From assembly GCA_038327195.1 (NCBI GenBank), contig JBBQKU010000011.1, positions 1 through 64,000 on the forward strand: a stretch of DNA of 64,000 nucleotides. Direction: 5' to 3'. The notes beneath the pieces were generated by a model. The model worked only from the letters and a program-made list of their open reading frames with translations. It searched no databases and was not told the origin of the DNA. The position numbers were made by a program, and so were the translations under genes. The DNA comes from UBA4416 sp038327195. Its GTDB lineage: Bacteria; Bacteroidota; Bacteroidia; B-17B0; Aurantibacillaceae. Each line of letters starts with the position of its first letter. Position 1 is the stretch's first letter. Shown here in pieces: positions 20,911 through 28,086 of this stretch.

Positions 20911-21180
20911 GAAGGCAAAAGTATTCAAAACCTTATAATTTTGTGAAAGGCAATTCTTGCAGACCGCTGCTAAAATGAATTCGAGCGCAATAAACTTTCA
21001 TATTCATTTTACAGCTATTGCTGCACAAAATTATAGTCTAACATCTGATGTGTATATTTCTAAAATAAATAAAAAGATGATGGGTATGAAAATCTGCGTT
21101 AAGCATTGTAGTGAAAATCGTTTTTGAGGAACGAAAAAAGATTGCAACGAAAAGCCTGACCCGCAGAGTAACGCCAAAAT
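20911..21180. repeat. Modular intergenic repeat, locus 1 copy 2
   Basis: Second direct copy of the polA-downstream unit, clearly alignable over its whole length. The front hairpin is better preserved here (TAATTTTGTG and CACAAAATTA; AAAATGAAT and ATTCATTTT). The tail at 21096-21175 begins GCGTTAAGCATTG and ends GTAACGCC. It ends 15 bp before the stop of the convergent ferredoxin gene and might act as transcription end or buffer; no coding potential is seen. Confidence 0.8.
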
Positions 21181-21195
21181 TAATTAAATTAAAAC

Positions 21196-21546
21196 CTACA
21201 AATGCATGCTGTCTTTTTTTGCCAAAAGAGTTGCTTCATCTTCCTTGTGGTCTTCATCAGGCACACAACAATCAACTGGGCATACAGCAGCGCATTGTGG
21301 CTCATCATGAAAACCAGCACACTCTGTACATTTATCAGTAGCAATGTAATAAACATCCATACTATAAGGAACTTGTGGTGTGTTAGCATCAACATTTAAA
21401 CCTGTGTTTTTGCCTGTAAACATTCCTTTTACTTTAGTACCATCGGCAAAACGCCATTCGGCACCACCTTCATATATTGCATTATTTGGACACTCAGGTT
21501 CGCAAGCCCCACAATTAATACATTCATCTGTAATTTTAATAGCCAT
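21196..21546 (-). CDS. 2[4Fe-4S] ferredoxin
   Basis: 116 residues. Two iron-sulfur cluster motifs are visible: CINCGACEPECP at the N-terminus and CTEC...CAAVCPVDCC in the second half, with an insertion between the second-cluster cysteines as in Chromatium-type (Alvin) ferredoxins. The region between the clusters (about 25-70) is longer than in clostridial ferredoxins. It is a soluble low-potential electron carrier. It is divergent from the acyl-CoA reductase gene with a 55-bp gap, an arrangement I recall as frequent in Bacteroidota. Confidence 0.93.
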   Translation of the reverse strand: MAIKITDECINCGACEPECPNNAIYEGGAEWRFADGTKVKGMFTGKNTGLNVDANTPQVPYSMDVYYIATDKCTECAGFHDEPQCAAVCPVDCCVPDEDHKEDEATLLAKKDSMHL

Positions 21547-21581
21547 TTTTTGAGTAATTTTACACTTTAATTTTAAGACTG

Positions 21582-21589
21582 CAAATATA
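21582..21589 (-). promoter_or_regulatory. Putative -7 element for the ferredoxin gene
   Basis: On the minus strand the sequence reads TATATTTG, a full match to TAnnTTTG, 36 bp before the ferredoxin ATG. It falls in the 55-bp divergent gap, so the promoter of the opposite gene must overlap it. Confidence 0.5.
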
Positions 21590-21601
21590 AGGGTATTTTT
21601 T

Positions 21602-22648
21602 ATGACTTTGAAACACAGAATACAAGCTTTTGTACAATTAGGTAAGTTTATTAACGAACATTTATCAAACCAACCTCAAGATAAACATAAAAAATTTCAT
21701 GCTGATTTAACCACTTTGGTTGATATTGCCTACCAATACAATGGTTGGTTTAGCCCAGAAAACATAAACAGAGCCTTAACTGGTATTTCTGTAATGTTAA
21801 AAGAAGAAGATTTAACTCATTTCACAAAAAATATTAAAGAACCAAAACAAGTCAAAACCATAGCCGTGATTATGGCTGGAAATATACCTGCCGTAGGATT
21901 TCATGATATGATGTGCGTGCTTTTAAGTGGGCATAACATTTTAATAAAAGCTTCGAGTGACGATACTGCTTTAATCACTTTTTTAACAGGAATGCTCATT
22001 TATTTTGAACCTGAATTTGCTACAAACATTAATTTTTCGGATGGAAAACTGACTAATTTTGATGCTGTGATTGCGACCGGAAGTAACAATACGGCTAAGC
22101 ATTTTGAATATTATTTTAAGAAATACCCTCATATTATTCGTAAAAACAGGAGTTCGATTGCCATCTTAACGGGTAAAGAAACTGCAGAAGAACTCAAAGA
22201 ATTAGGTAAAGATGTTTTTTATTACTTTGGATTAGGATGTAGAAATGTGTCAAAATTATATGTGCCTGAAGGTTACAAATTTGATTTATTATTTGAATCT
22301 GTATATGATTATAAATATGTGCTCGATAATAAAAAATACAATAACAATTACGAATACAATAGAGCCATTTATTTATTAGATTTATTACCTTTTTTAGATA
22401 ATAATTTTTTAATGATTACTGAAAATAAAAGCCTACACGCCCCTACTTCCGTATTATTTTATGAAACCTATACTAATGAGAGTTCGCTTGTTGAAAACAT
22501 ATCTCAAATTAAGGAAAATTTACAATGTGTTGTGAGTAATTTTGAAATTGGAGGTTTAAATACTTTACCATTTGGAAAAACTCAAGAACCAGGTGTTTTT
22601 GATTTTGCAGATGATGTAAATACTTTAGATTTTTTAAACACAATTTAG
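21602..22648 (+). CDS. Acyl-CoA reductase (LuxC-like, Bacteroidota type)
   Basis: 348 residues related to the aldehyde-dehydrogenase-fold acyl-CoA reductases. Visible landmarks are VIMAGNIPAVGFHDMMCVLL (nucleotide-binding loop), LIKASS, DAVIATGSNNT, RKNRSSIAIL and FGLGCRNVSKLYVP with the candidate catalytic cysteine, and a C-terminal NTLPFGKTQEPG. Family members reduce acyl-CoA or acyl groups to aldehyde with NAD(P)H; the physiological substrate in Bacteroidota is unclear. The TTG-started sorting-domain stub gene begins 13 bp after its stop. Confidence 0.85.
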   Translation: MTLKHRIQAFVQLGKFINEHLSNQPQDKHKKFHADLTTLVDIAYQYNGWFSPENINRALTGISVMLKEEDLTHFTKNIKEPKQVKTIAVIMAGNIPAVGFHDMMCVLLSGHNILIKASSDDTALITFLTGMLIYFEPEFATNINFSDGKLTNFDAVIATGSNNTAKHFEYYFKKYPHIIRKNRSSIAILTGKETAEELKELGKDVFYYFGLGCRNVSKLYVPEGYKFDLLFESVYDYKYVLDNKKYNNNYEYNRAIYLLDLLPFLDNNFLMITENKSLHAPTSVLFYETYTNESSLVENISQIKENLQCVVSNFEIGGLNTLPFGKTQEPGVFDFADDVNTLDFLNTI

Positions 22649-22661
22649 TATATTTATAATA

Positions 22662-23048
22662 TTGAGAGTAATTAGACATATATTTTTAATACTAATTTTT
22701 GTATTTAGCGTTTCTACTAAAGCACAAACTATAGTGTTTGATACTAATGATTCTATTTCGAACATTGTATTGCCTAATGTATTTACACCAAACTTTGATA
22801 GTATAAATGATATTTACAAACCCTATTTAGATGAAATTAAGGAGTTAAGTTTTTCGATTTTTAATAGATACGGAAATTTAATTTTTGAAACTAATCGTAT
22901 ACATGGCTTTTGGGATGGACGCACAACAAGTGGAGAACCTTGCAAAGATGGCGTTTATTTTTGTGTGTTAACTGCAACTGGTATCGACAATAAAAAGTAT
23001 TCTGAAAAAACATTTATTCAATTATTTACAAACGGATTTTATAAATAA
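22662..23048 (+). CDS. Minimal exported protein consisting mainly of a type IX sorting domain
   Basis: 128 residues read from a TTG at 22662; there is no in-frame ATG before the signal peptide, so TTG is the best start. Residues about 1-21 are a signal peptide (FVFSVSTKAQ), about 14 residues of linker follow, and the rest is a gliding-motility-associated C-terminal domain: LPNVFTPNFDSINDIY, FSIFNRYGNLIFE, GFWDGR and DGVYFCVLTA. There is essentially no cargo. It lies 13 bp after the acyl-CoA reductase gene and the ABC ATPase frame starts about 9 bp after its stop, so the three are probably co-transcribed. Confidence 0.8.
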   Translation: MRVIRHIFLILIFVFSVSTKAQTIVFDTNDSISNIVLPNVFTPNFDSINDIYKPYLDEIKELSFSIFNRYGNLIFETNRIHGFWDGRTTSGEPCKDGVYFCVLTATGIDNKKYSEKTFIQLFTNGFYK

Positions 23049-23056
23049 ATAAGACT

Positions 23057-24037
23057 ATTCTAACTGTCAATAAAATAACTTACAATTATCCAAATTCTTC
23101 TCATTTTAAAGGAATTAACGAAGTATCGTTAAGTTTAAAACCAGGTAAAATATTAGCCATAATCGGTAAAAGTGGAAGTGGGAAAACTACTCTTTTAAAA
23201 TGCATTTACGGATTAACAGATTTAGAAGCTGGTAATATTACCATTGATAATAAAATTGTGCTTGGCCCTGCCTATAATTTAATTCCTGGGCATGCTGATA
23301 TGCGTTTTGTGAGTCAGGATTTTTATGTATTGGATAATCATACGGTTGAAGAAAATATAAAAGATAAATTGATGGGTTATACGGATGAGTATAAACAAAA
23401 ACGTGCCAATCAATTATTGAGATTATTAGATATTACAGCCCTTAAAAATTTAAAAGCAATTACGCTATCCTCCGGACAAAAGCAGCGTGTTGCCATTGCA
23501 AGATCGTTAGCCGAATTCCCAAAAGTATTACTATTGGATGAACCTTTTAGTAATTTGGATTTACCTTTGCGTGATAAAATTTTCACATACATCAGAGCTC
23601 AGATAAAAAAAGAAAATTCAGCAGTGATATTAGTTACACATCAACCCGAAGAAGCTTTGCGTTATGCTGATGAAACTGCCGTAATGGATAATGGTAAACT
23701 AACCCAACATGACGAAACATTTAATGTTTATTATCAACCAAAAAACAAAAACATTGCTTCTTTAATGGGGCGTTATTTTGTTTTGAGTCAAGAAGATTTG
23801 ATTTCGAACAAAGTAAATTTAGCTAAAAAACAAACTTACATTCGCCCTAACCAATTGCAGATTGTTGATGCCAAGCAAAAAGCGCTATTACAAGTAACTG
23901 TTACAAATTTATTTTTTAATGGCTATGGTTACGAATATTTTGCAGAAACTAAACTAGGGCATTCTATTTACTTTTATGCAAAAGATAATACGATTGCTAT
24001 AGACCAACAGGTTTATTTAAATGTGAAGTGGTATTAG
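23057..24037 (+). CDS. ABC transporter ATP-binding protein with no canonical start codon
   Basis: The frame is open from 23045 to 24037 and encodes a full ATPase: Walker A GKSGSGKTT, Q-loop SQDF, signature LSSGQKQRVAIAR, Walker B VLLLDEPFSNLD and H-loop VTHQPEEAL, plus a ~100-residue C-terminal TOBE-like region. The first standard start codon in frame is a GTG at 23258, which would delete Walker A. Protein alignment logic (ILTVNKITYNYP like the usual MLxVxxIxxxYP) puts the start at the ATT at 23057, giving 326 residues. Either ATT initiates, or the start has been lost. No permease gene is adjacent, so it is an orphan ATPase; transport substrate unknown. Confidence 0.8.
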   Translation: MLTVNKITYNYPNSSHFKGINEVSLSLKPGKILAIIGKSGSGKTTLLKCIYGLTDLEAGNITIDNKIVLGPAYNLIPGHADMRFVSQDFYVLDNHTVEENIKDKLMGYTDEYKQKRANQLLRLLDITALKNLKAITLSSGQKQRVAIARSLAEFPKVLLLDEPFSNLDLPLRDKIFTYIRAQIKKENSAVILVTHQPEEALRYADETAVMDNGKLTQHDETFNVYYQPKNKNIASLMGRYFVLSQEDLISNKVNLAKKQTYIRPNQLQIVDAKQKALLQVTVTNLFFNGYGYEYFAETKLGHSIYFYAKDNTIAIDQQVYLNVKWY

Positions 24038-24055
24038 TATTAAGAAACTAAAAAA

Positions 24056-24751
24056 TTATACTTTATTCGCAAAATACGTAGCATCAAATTCTTTAATCAT
24101 TAATTCGTGTTTTTTTACAGAGACTTTAAGCCATTCTAAATAAATTTCCTTTTTTTCAGCATCCGTTAAATGGTAATCTTTCACTTCATTTCTAATTTTT
24201 GTACTTATTTCGTGCATGCAAAGTGCTGCGCAAACGCTAATATTAAAACTTTCGGTAAAGCCAAACATTGGTAAATAAACAAATTCATCAGCCATATTGG
24301 TTACTTCTTCCGAAATTCCTGTTAGTTCGGTTCCAAATATGAGAGCAATTGGTTTATCAACTTTTAATTGATTTAAGGTTACGCTTCGCTCATTTAAAGA
24401 AGTTGCAACAATACGGTAGCCTTTATTTTTTAATTGAGTAAGGCATTCTTTGGTGTTATTTTCAAATTTTTGATATCTGTTTAAAGTCAACCATTGCGTT
24501 GAGCCCATCGATACATCTTCACTAATTTTGTATTTATTTCTGTTTTCGATAAAATGAATGTTTTGAATACCAAAAATATCGGCACTTCTAAGCACCGCAC
24601 TAAAATTATGAGATTGGTAAACATCCTCTAAAACAACCGTTAAATGATTGGTTCTTTCTTCCAAAACCTCTAATAATCGTCCTTTTCTACGTTCGCTCAC
24701 AAAACCTTCTAAATATTGAGTGAGGGCATTTTGATAATCTAAATCCTGCAT
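24056..24751 (-). CDS. trmH: tRNA (guanosine-2'-O)-methyltransferase, SpoU/TrmH type
   Basis: 231 residues from the ATG at 24751; a TTG 9 bp upstream is possible but less likely. The three SPOUT motifs are present: NFSAVLRSADIFG (motif 1, with catalytic Arg), LIFGTELTGIS (motif 2) and LPMFGFTESFNISVCAAL (motif 3, SAM-binding knot). This set fits TrmH, which methylates G18 of tRNA. Convergent with the ABC ATPase gene (18 bp) and divergent from the pseudouridine synthase gene. Confidence 0.88.
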   Translation of the reverse strand: MQDLDYQNALTQYLEGFVSERRKGRLLEVLEERTNHLTVVLEDVYQSHNFSAVLRSADIFGIQNIHFIENRNKYKISEDVSMGSTQWLTLNRYQKFENNTKECLTQLKNKGYRIVATSLNERSVTLNQLKVDKPIALIFGTELTGISEEVTNMADEFVYLPMFGFTESFNISVCAALCMHEISTKIRNEVKDYHLTDAEKKEIYLEWLKVSVKKHELMIKEFDATYFANKV

Positions 24752-24757
24752 ATGGCA

Positions 24758-24817
24758 CAAAGATAAGGCTTTGGTTTATTTAAACGACCTGAAATCGGTA
24801 AAAAAGCCTTACATTTG
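24758..24817. promoter_or_regulatory. Divergent -7 elements between trmH and rluB-like gene
   Basis: The 81-bp divergent gap has two perfect TAnnTTTG matches pointing outwards: TATCTTTG on the minus strand at 24758-24765, and TACATTTG on the plus strand at 24810-24817. They lie 6 and 15 bp from the two start codons, so both leaders would be very short. Clear -33 boxes at standard spacing were not found. Confidence 0.5.
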
Positions 24818-24832
24818 TAAAAAATTACAAAA

Positions 24833-26425
24833 ATGTCAAGAGATAGTCAAGGACCAAGAAAAACGTTTTCTAAGAGTGGTTCGTCAGATTTTAACAAAAG
24901 AAAATCGTATTCAAGTTCAGATAAATCAAAAAGATCAGATTCATCGGATAGAAAACCCTATGCTAAACGTGAAGATGGGGAGAAAAGACCTTACGTGAAA
25001 CGTGAAGATGGAAAATATGAAAGTGCAGGTCCTCGTAAATCGTTTGGTGATGGCGAAAGAAAGCCTTATGCTAAACGTGAAGACGGAGAAAAAAGACCAT
25101 ATGTGAAACGTGAAGATGGAAAATATGAAAGTTCAGGTCCTCGTAAATCGTTTGGTGATGGCGAAAGAAAGCCGTATACTAAACATGAAGATGGAGAAAA
25201 AAGACCTTATGTAAAACGTGAAGGAAGTAGTTACGGAAGTGATAGTCCTCGCAAATCGTTTGGTGATGGTGAAAGAAAGCCGTATGCTAAACGTGAAGAT
25301 GGAGAAAAAAGACCTTATGTAAAACGTGAAGGAAGTAGTTACGGAAGTGACAGCCCTCGCAAATCGTTTGGTGATGGTGAAAGAAAGCCATACGCTAGAC
25401 GTGAAGATGGAGAAAAAAGACCTTATGTGAAACGTGAAGGAAGTAGTTACGGAAGTGACAGCCCTCGTAAATCGTTTGGTGATGGTGAAAGAAAACCATA
25501 TGCAAAACGTGAAGGTGGTAGTTTTGAAGGTTCTAGACCACGTAAGAGTTTTGATGATGGAGAAAAAAGACCATTTACAGCAGATAGAAAAGTAAAAGGA
25601 GAATACAGAGATTTTGATAAACCATACGAACCAAAATTATCAAGAGACCAAAAAGTTGTTGAAAGATCTAAAAAATCAGGTCCTTCAAAAACTTCAACTC
25701 AGAAAAACGTAAGTGATGATGCTGTTCGTTTAAATCGTTATGTTGCCAATTCAGGTATTTGTTCTCGAAGAGAAGCAGATGTATTAATTGCAACTGGAGT
25801 TGTATCGGTAAACGGTAAAATTGTGACAGAAATGGGTTATAAAGTTAATCCTACTGATGTTGTAAATTATGGTGGTGTACCAATCAAAAACGAAGTAAAA
25901 AAATACTTAGTTTTAAATAAACCGAAAGATTATATCACAACAATGGATGATCCGGAAGAACGTAAAACTGTTATGGAATTAATTCGTAAGGCTTGTAAAG
26001 AGCGTTTATATCCAGTTGGCCGATTAGACAGAAATACTACTGGTGTTTTATTATTTACTAATGATGGCGATTTAACAGCTAAATTAACTCACCCAAAATT
26101 TGGTGTTAGAAAAATATACCATGTTATTTTAGATAAACGAATTTCGTCAGAAGATTTTAAAACAATTTCTGAAGGATTTGAATTAGCTGATGGTTTTATT
26201 AAACCAGACGCCATTGAATATGTTGGAGAAGGAAAATCAGAACTTGGTGTAGAAATACACAGTGGAAGAAATCGTATTGTTCGTCGTATTTTTGAACATT
26301 TAGGTTATGAAGTAATGAAATTAGATAGAGTTGCATTTGCAGGTTTAACTAAAAAAGATTTACCTCGTTCTAAATTTAGATTTTTAACACCTAAAGAAGT
26401 TGATTTCTTAAAAATGTTAGGATAA
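24833..26425 (+). CDS. rluB: RsuA/RluB-family rRNA pseudouridine synthase with long repetitive N-terminal extension
   Basis: 530 residues. About 1-290 is a highly charged, low-complexity extension with a 36-residue repeat. Residues about 295-340 are an S4 RNA-binding domain (RLNRYVANSGICSRREADVLI), followed by the pseudouridine synthase domain with the active-site motif GRLDRNTTGVLLFTNDGDL, then THPKFGVRKIYHV and SGRNRIVRRIFEHLGYEV. It should isomerise a uridine in 23S (or 16S) rRNA. RluB is the most likely member; RluE/RluF/RsuA types cannot be ruled out. Basic disordered extensions are known in Bacteroidota homologues, but the regularity here is notable. Confidence 0.88.
   Translation: MSRDSQGPRKTFSKSGSSDFNKRKSYSSSDKSKRSDSSDRKPYAKREDGEKRPYVKREDGKYESAGPRKSFGDGERKPYAKREDGEKRPYVKREDGKYESSGPRKSFGDGERKPYTKHEDGEKRPYVKREGSSYGSDSPRKSFGDGERKPYAKREDGEKRPYVKREGSSYGSDSPRKSFGDGERKPYARREDGEKRPYVKREGSSYGSDSPRKSFGDGERKPYAKREGGSFEGSRPRKSFDDGEKRPFTADRKVKGEYRDFDKPYEPKLSRDQKVVERSKKSGPSKTSTQKNVSDDAVRLNRYVANSGICSRREADVLIATGVVSVNGKIVTEMGYKVNPTDVVNYGGVPIKNEVKKYLVLNKPKDYITTMDDPEERKTVMELIRKACKERLYPVGRLDRNTTGVLLFTNDGDLTAKLTHPKFGVRKIYHVILDKRISSEDFKTISEGFELADGFIKPDAIEYVGEGKSELGVEIHSGRNRIVRRIFEHLGYEVMKLDRVAFAGLTKKDLPRSKFRFLTPKEVDFLKMLG
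24947..25560 (+). repeat. Tandem 108-bp in-frame repeat inside the pseudouridine synthase gene
   Basis: Five to six direct repeats of 108 bp (36 codons), with unit starts at 25046, 25154, 25262, 25370 and 25478 and a partial first unit from 24947. Each encodes GDGERKPYAKRED, GEKRPYVKREG and a serine-glycine segment ending PRKSF. Central units are nearly identical at DNA level, so copy number probably varies between strains. Confidence 0.92.
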
Positions 26426-26443
26426 ACTAAGTTTTAATAATAC

Positions 26444-26482
26444 AAAAAAAACTGTGCTTGAAATTTTAAGCACAGTTTTTTT
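26444..26482 (+). terminator. Intrinsic terminator after the pseudouridine synthase gene
   Basis: ACTGTGCTT pairs with AAGCACAGT across an 8-base loop; the stem is extended by an A-run on the left and a T-run on the right. It lies 18 bp after the stop codon. Confidence 0.88.
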
Positions 26483-26525
26483 ATGCTCAAGATATGTTAA
26501 GTGATAACTATCAGCTTAACACCAA

Positions 26526-26763
26526 AATAATTCTAATAATAGTGATTTGGGCAAGTCTGGCGGGAGTCAGATTGGGCTGTCGCTGCAAGTTTTTTAAATG
26601 AAACCATTTAAAAAAGCTTTACGCTTGCATCCCTCTTGCAGTTTAAAGTTCAAATGAAATTTAAACTTACGATTTATGTTTAACTCGCGTGAGGGATTGT
26701 AGTGTAAATCCTTTTTGAGGTACGAAAAAAGATTGTACGTAAAGTCTGGCCGAAGGGTAACGT
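26526..26763. repeat. Modular intergenic repeat, locus 2 copy 1
   Basis: The ~690-bp stretch from 26426 to 27116 has no convincing gene. After the terminator it contains two direct copies of a ~240-bp unit. This first copy has a front module (GCAAGTCTGGCGGGAG, GGGCTGTCGCTGCAAG) with an internal hairpin TTTAAATG/CATTTAAA, and a tail module from 26697 (GAGGGATTGTAGTG...CTTTTTGAGG...GGCCGAAGGGTAACG) homologous to the tail at the polA locus. Confidence 0.8.
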
Positions 26764-26768
26764 AAAAA

Positions 26769-27013
26769 ATAATTCTAATAATAACAATAATGATTTTGGC
26801 AAGTCTGGCGGGAGCCAGAACGGGCTGTCGCTGCAAGTTTTTTAAATGAAAATATTTAAAAAAGCTTTCCGCTTGCATCCCTCTTGCAATGTAACATTCG
26901 ATTAAAATTAAAATACCATTTTTAAATTTCAGAACGCGTTAAGGATTGTAGTAAAAATCCTTTTTGAGGTACGAAAAAAGATTGTAACGAAAAGCCTGAC
27001 CCGCAGGGAAACA
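26769..27013. repeat. Modular intergenic repeat, locus 2 copy 2
   Basis: Second copy of the same unit, with the front module again (GGCAAGTCTGGCGGGAG) and a tail from 26936 that begins GCGTTAAGGATTGTAG and includes GCCTGACCCGCAGGGAAAC. A further partial tail end (GTCTGGGTCGAAGGATAAC) lies at 27029-27049. The differing end sequences (GGCCGAAGGGTAAC versus ACCCGCAGGGAAAC) recur at both loci, so they look like subtypes rather than random drift. Confidence 0.78.
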
Positions 27014-27116
27014 CCCTAATAATTAAAAAAGTCTGGGTCGAAGGATAACACCAATTTATTTTAATTGTTTTACAAACCTAATAATCTTAATTTCGTTTTA
27101 TAAATTGACTATTCTT

Positions 27117-27470
27117 ATGAAGAAAATATATTACCTATCAACATGCGATACGTGTAAGCGCATTATTAATGAACTTGGGTTAAAAGAAAAAGGATTTACA
27201 TTTCAAGATATAAAAACTGAAAATATTACAGAAGTTCAATTGACAGAATTGTATAAAATGGCTGGAACATATGAGGCTTTATTTAGTAAAATTGCTCGTA
27301 AATACAAAGAGCTAAATTTATCTTCAAAACAACTTACAGAAACAGAAATTAAAAATTATATTTTAGAGGAATATACTTTTTTGAAAAGGCCAGTTATTTT
27401 AATAAATAATAAAATTTTTATAGGCAATTCTAAATCAGTTATTGAAATGGCTAAAAAAGAATTGCCTTAA
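27117..27470 (+). CDS. ArsC/Spx-family thioredoxin-fold protein
   Basis: 117 residues from the ATG at 27117; an in-frame TTG 12 bp upstream is less likely. The N-terminus has a C-x-x-C pair at 10 and 13 (STCDTCKR) on a thioredoxin-like strand-helix, then FQDIKTENIT, a helical insert with FSKIARKYKEL, and the cis-proline segment LKRPVILINNKIFIGNS. It fits the ArsC/YffB/Spx family of small reductases. Whether it reduces arsenate or is a YffB-like glutathione-dependent reductase is not decidable. Seven bases separate its stop from the convergent DUF1761 gene. Confidence 0.85.
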   Translation: MKKIYYLSTCDTCKRIINELGLKEKGFTFQDIKTENITEVQLTELYKMAGTYEALFSKIARKYKELNLSSKQLTETEIKNYILEEYTFLKRPVILINNKIFIGNSKSVIEMAKKELP

Positions 27471-27477
27471 TTAAATA

Positions 27478-27975
27478 TTACATCATTGCTGAAAGAATTC
27501 CTCCCATTATACCCATACAAACTATCCAATAACCTGCATTAATTGCAACATATTTAAAACTCTTTCGTTCAAACATTGCATTAGTGGCCATAATTGGCAA
27601 TGCAATCATAAATCCACCAATTGTGCCATGAAAAGCACCATGTTTAAATGTACGGTAACTAGTTCCAACTAAATCCATAACGCTTTTATAAAGAGTACCT
27701 TCTGGAGTACTTCCATCAGTAATTGGCAATCCGAAAAATGCAGAAGCAACATGGTATTGATGAATTACCATAAATTGCAAGGCAAAAGAAAATAGCAAAC
27801 TAAACACAAATGATAATCCAAAAATAAGCAACATATTAGCCTGTTTTAACTTTTCGTCGCTAAGAGCGCATTCTTGCTGCCAAACTTTTCCAAATACTTT
27901 AGGGTTATACCATACAAATCCTAATGCCATTGGAATAAGACTTGCAATTATTACTGCTAAAAAATTTACATTCAT
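27478..27975 (-). CDS. DUF1761 membrane protein
   Basis: 165 residues with about four hydrophobic segments. The family start (SLIPMALGFVWYNPKVFGKVWQQE) and FKHGAFHGTIGGFMIALPIMATNAMFERKSFKYVAINAGYW match DUF1761, a small inner-membrane family of unknown function widespread in Bacteroidota. It lies downstream of the phosphatase array on the same strand with a 111-bp gap, so it may have its own promoter. Confidence 0.82.
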   Translation of the reverse strand: MNVNFLAVIIASLIPMALGFVWYNPKVFGKVWQQECALSDEKLKQANMLLIFGLSFVFSLLFSFALQFMVIHQYHVASAFFGLPITDGSTPEGTLYKSVMDLVGTSYRTFKHGAFHGTIGGFMIALPIMATNAMFERKSFKYVAINAGYWIVCMGIMGGILSAMM

Positions 27976-28086
27976 ATCATTATATATTTAAGGGTTTATT
28001 AAATATAAGTTTTTTTTATTCAATAATTAATCAAAAAAACCATATTAAGAGAAAAATATCAATTGTAATTAATGATATATTTGGTT

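Noticed and set aside
20594..21195. Searched for tRNA or CRISPR structures in the two repeat gaps
   Set aside because: No T-loop or acceptor pairing typical of tRNA, and the repeats are long, few and without regular spacers, so neither applies.
21111..21341. Plus-strand ORF running from the repeat into the ferredoxin gene
   Set aside because: It starts inside the repeat tail and ends antisense to the ferredoxin, whose cluster cysteines prove the real frame.
26594..26878. 94-codon minus-strand ORF in the gap after the pseudouridine synthase gene
   Set aside because: It spans the direct repeats and shares their period; no protein motif, and the repeat copies do not preserve its frame.
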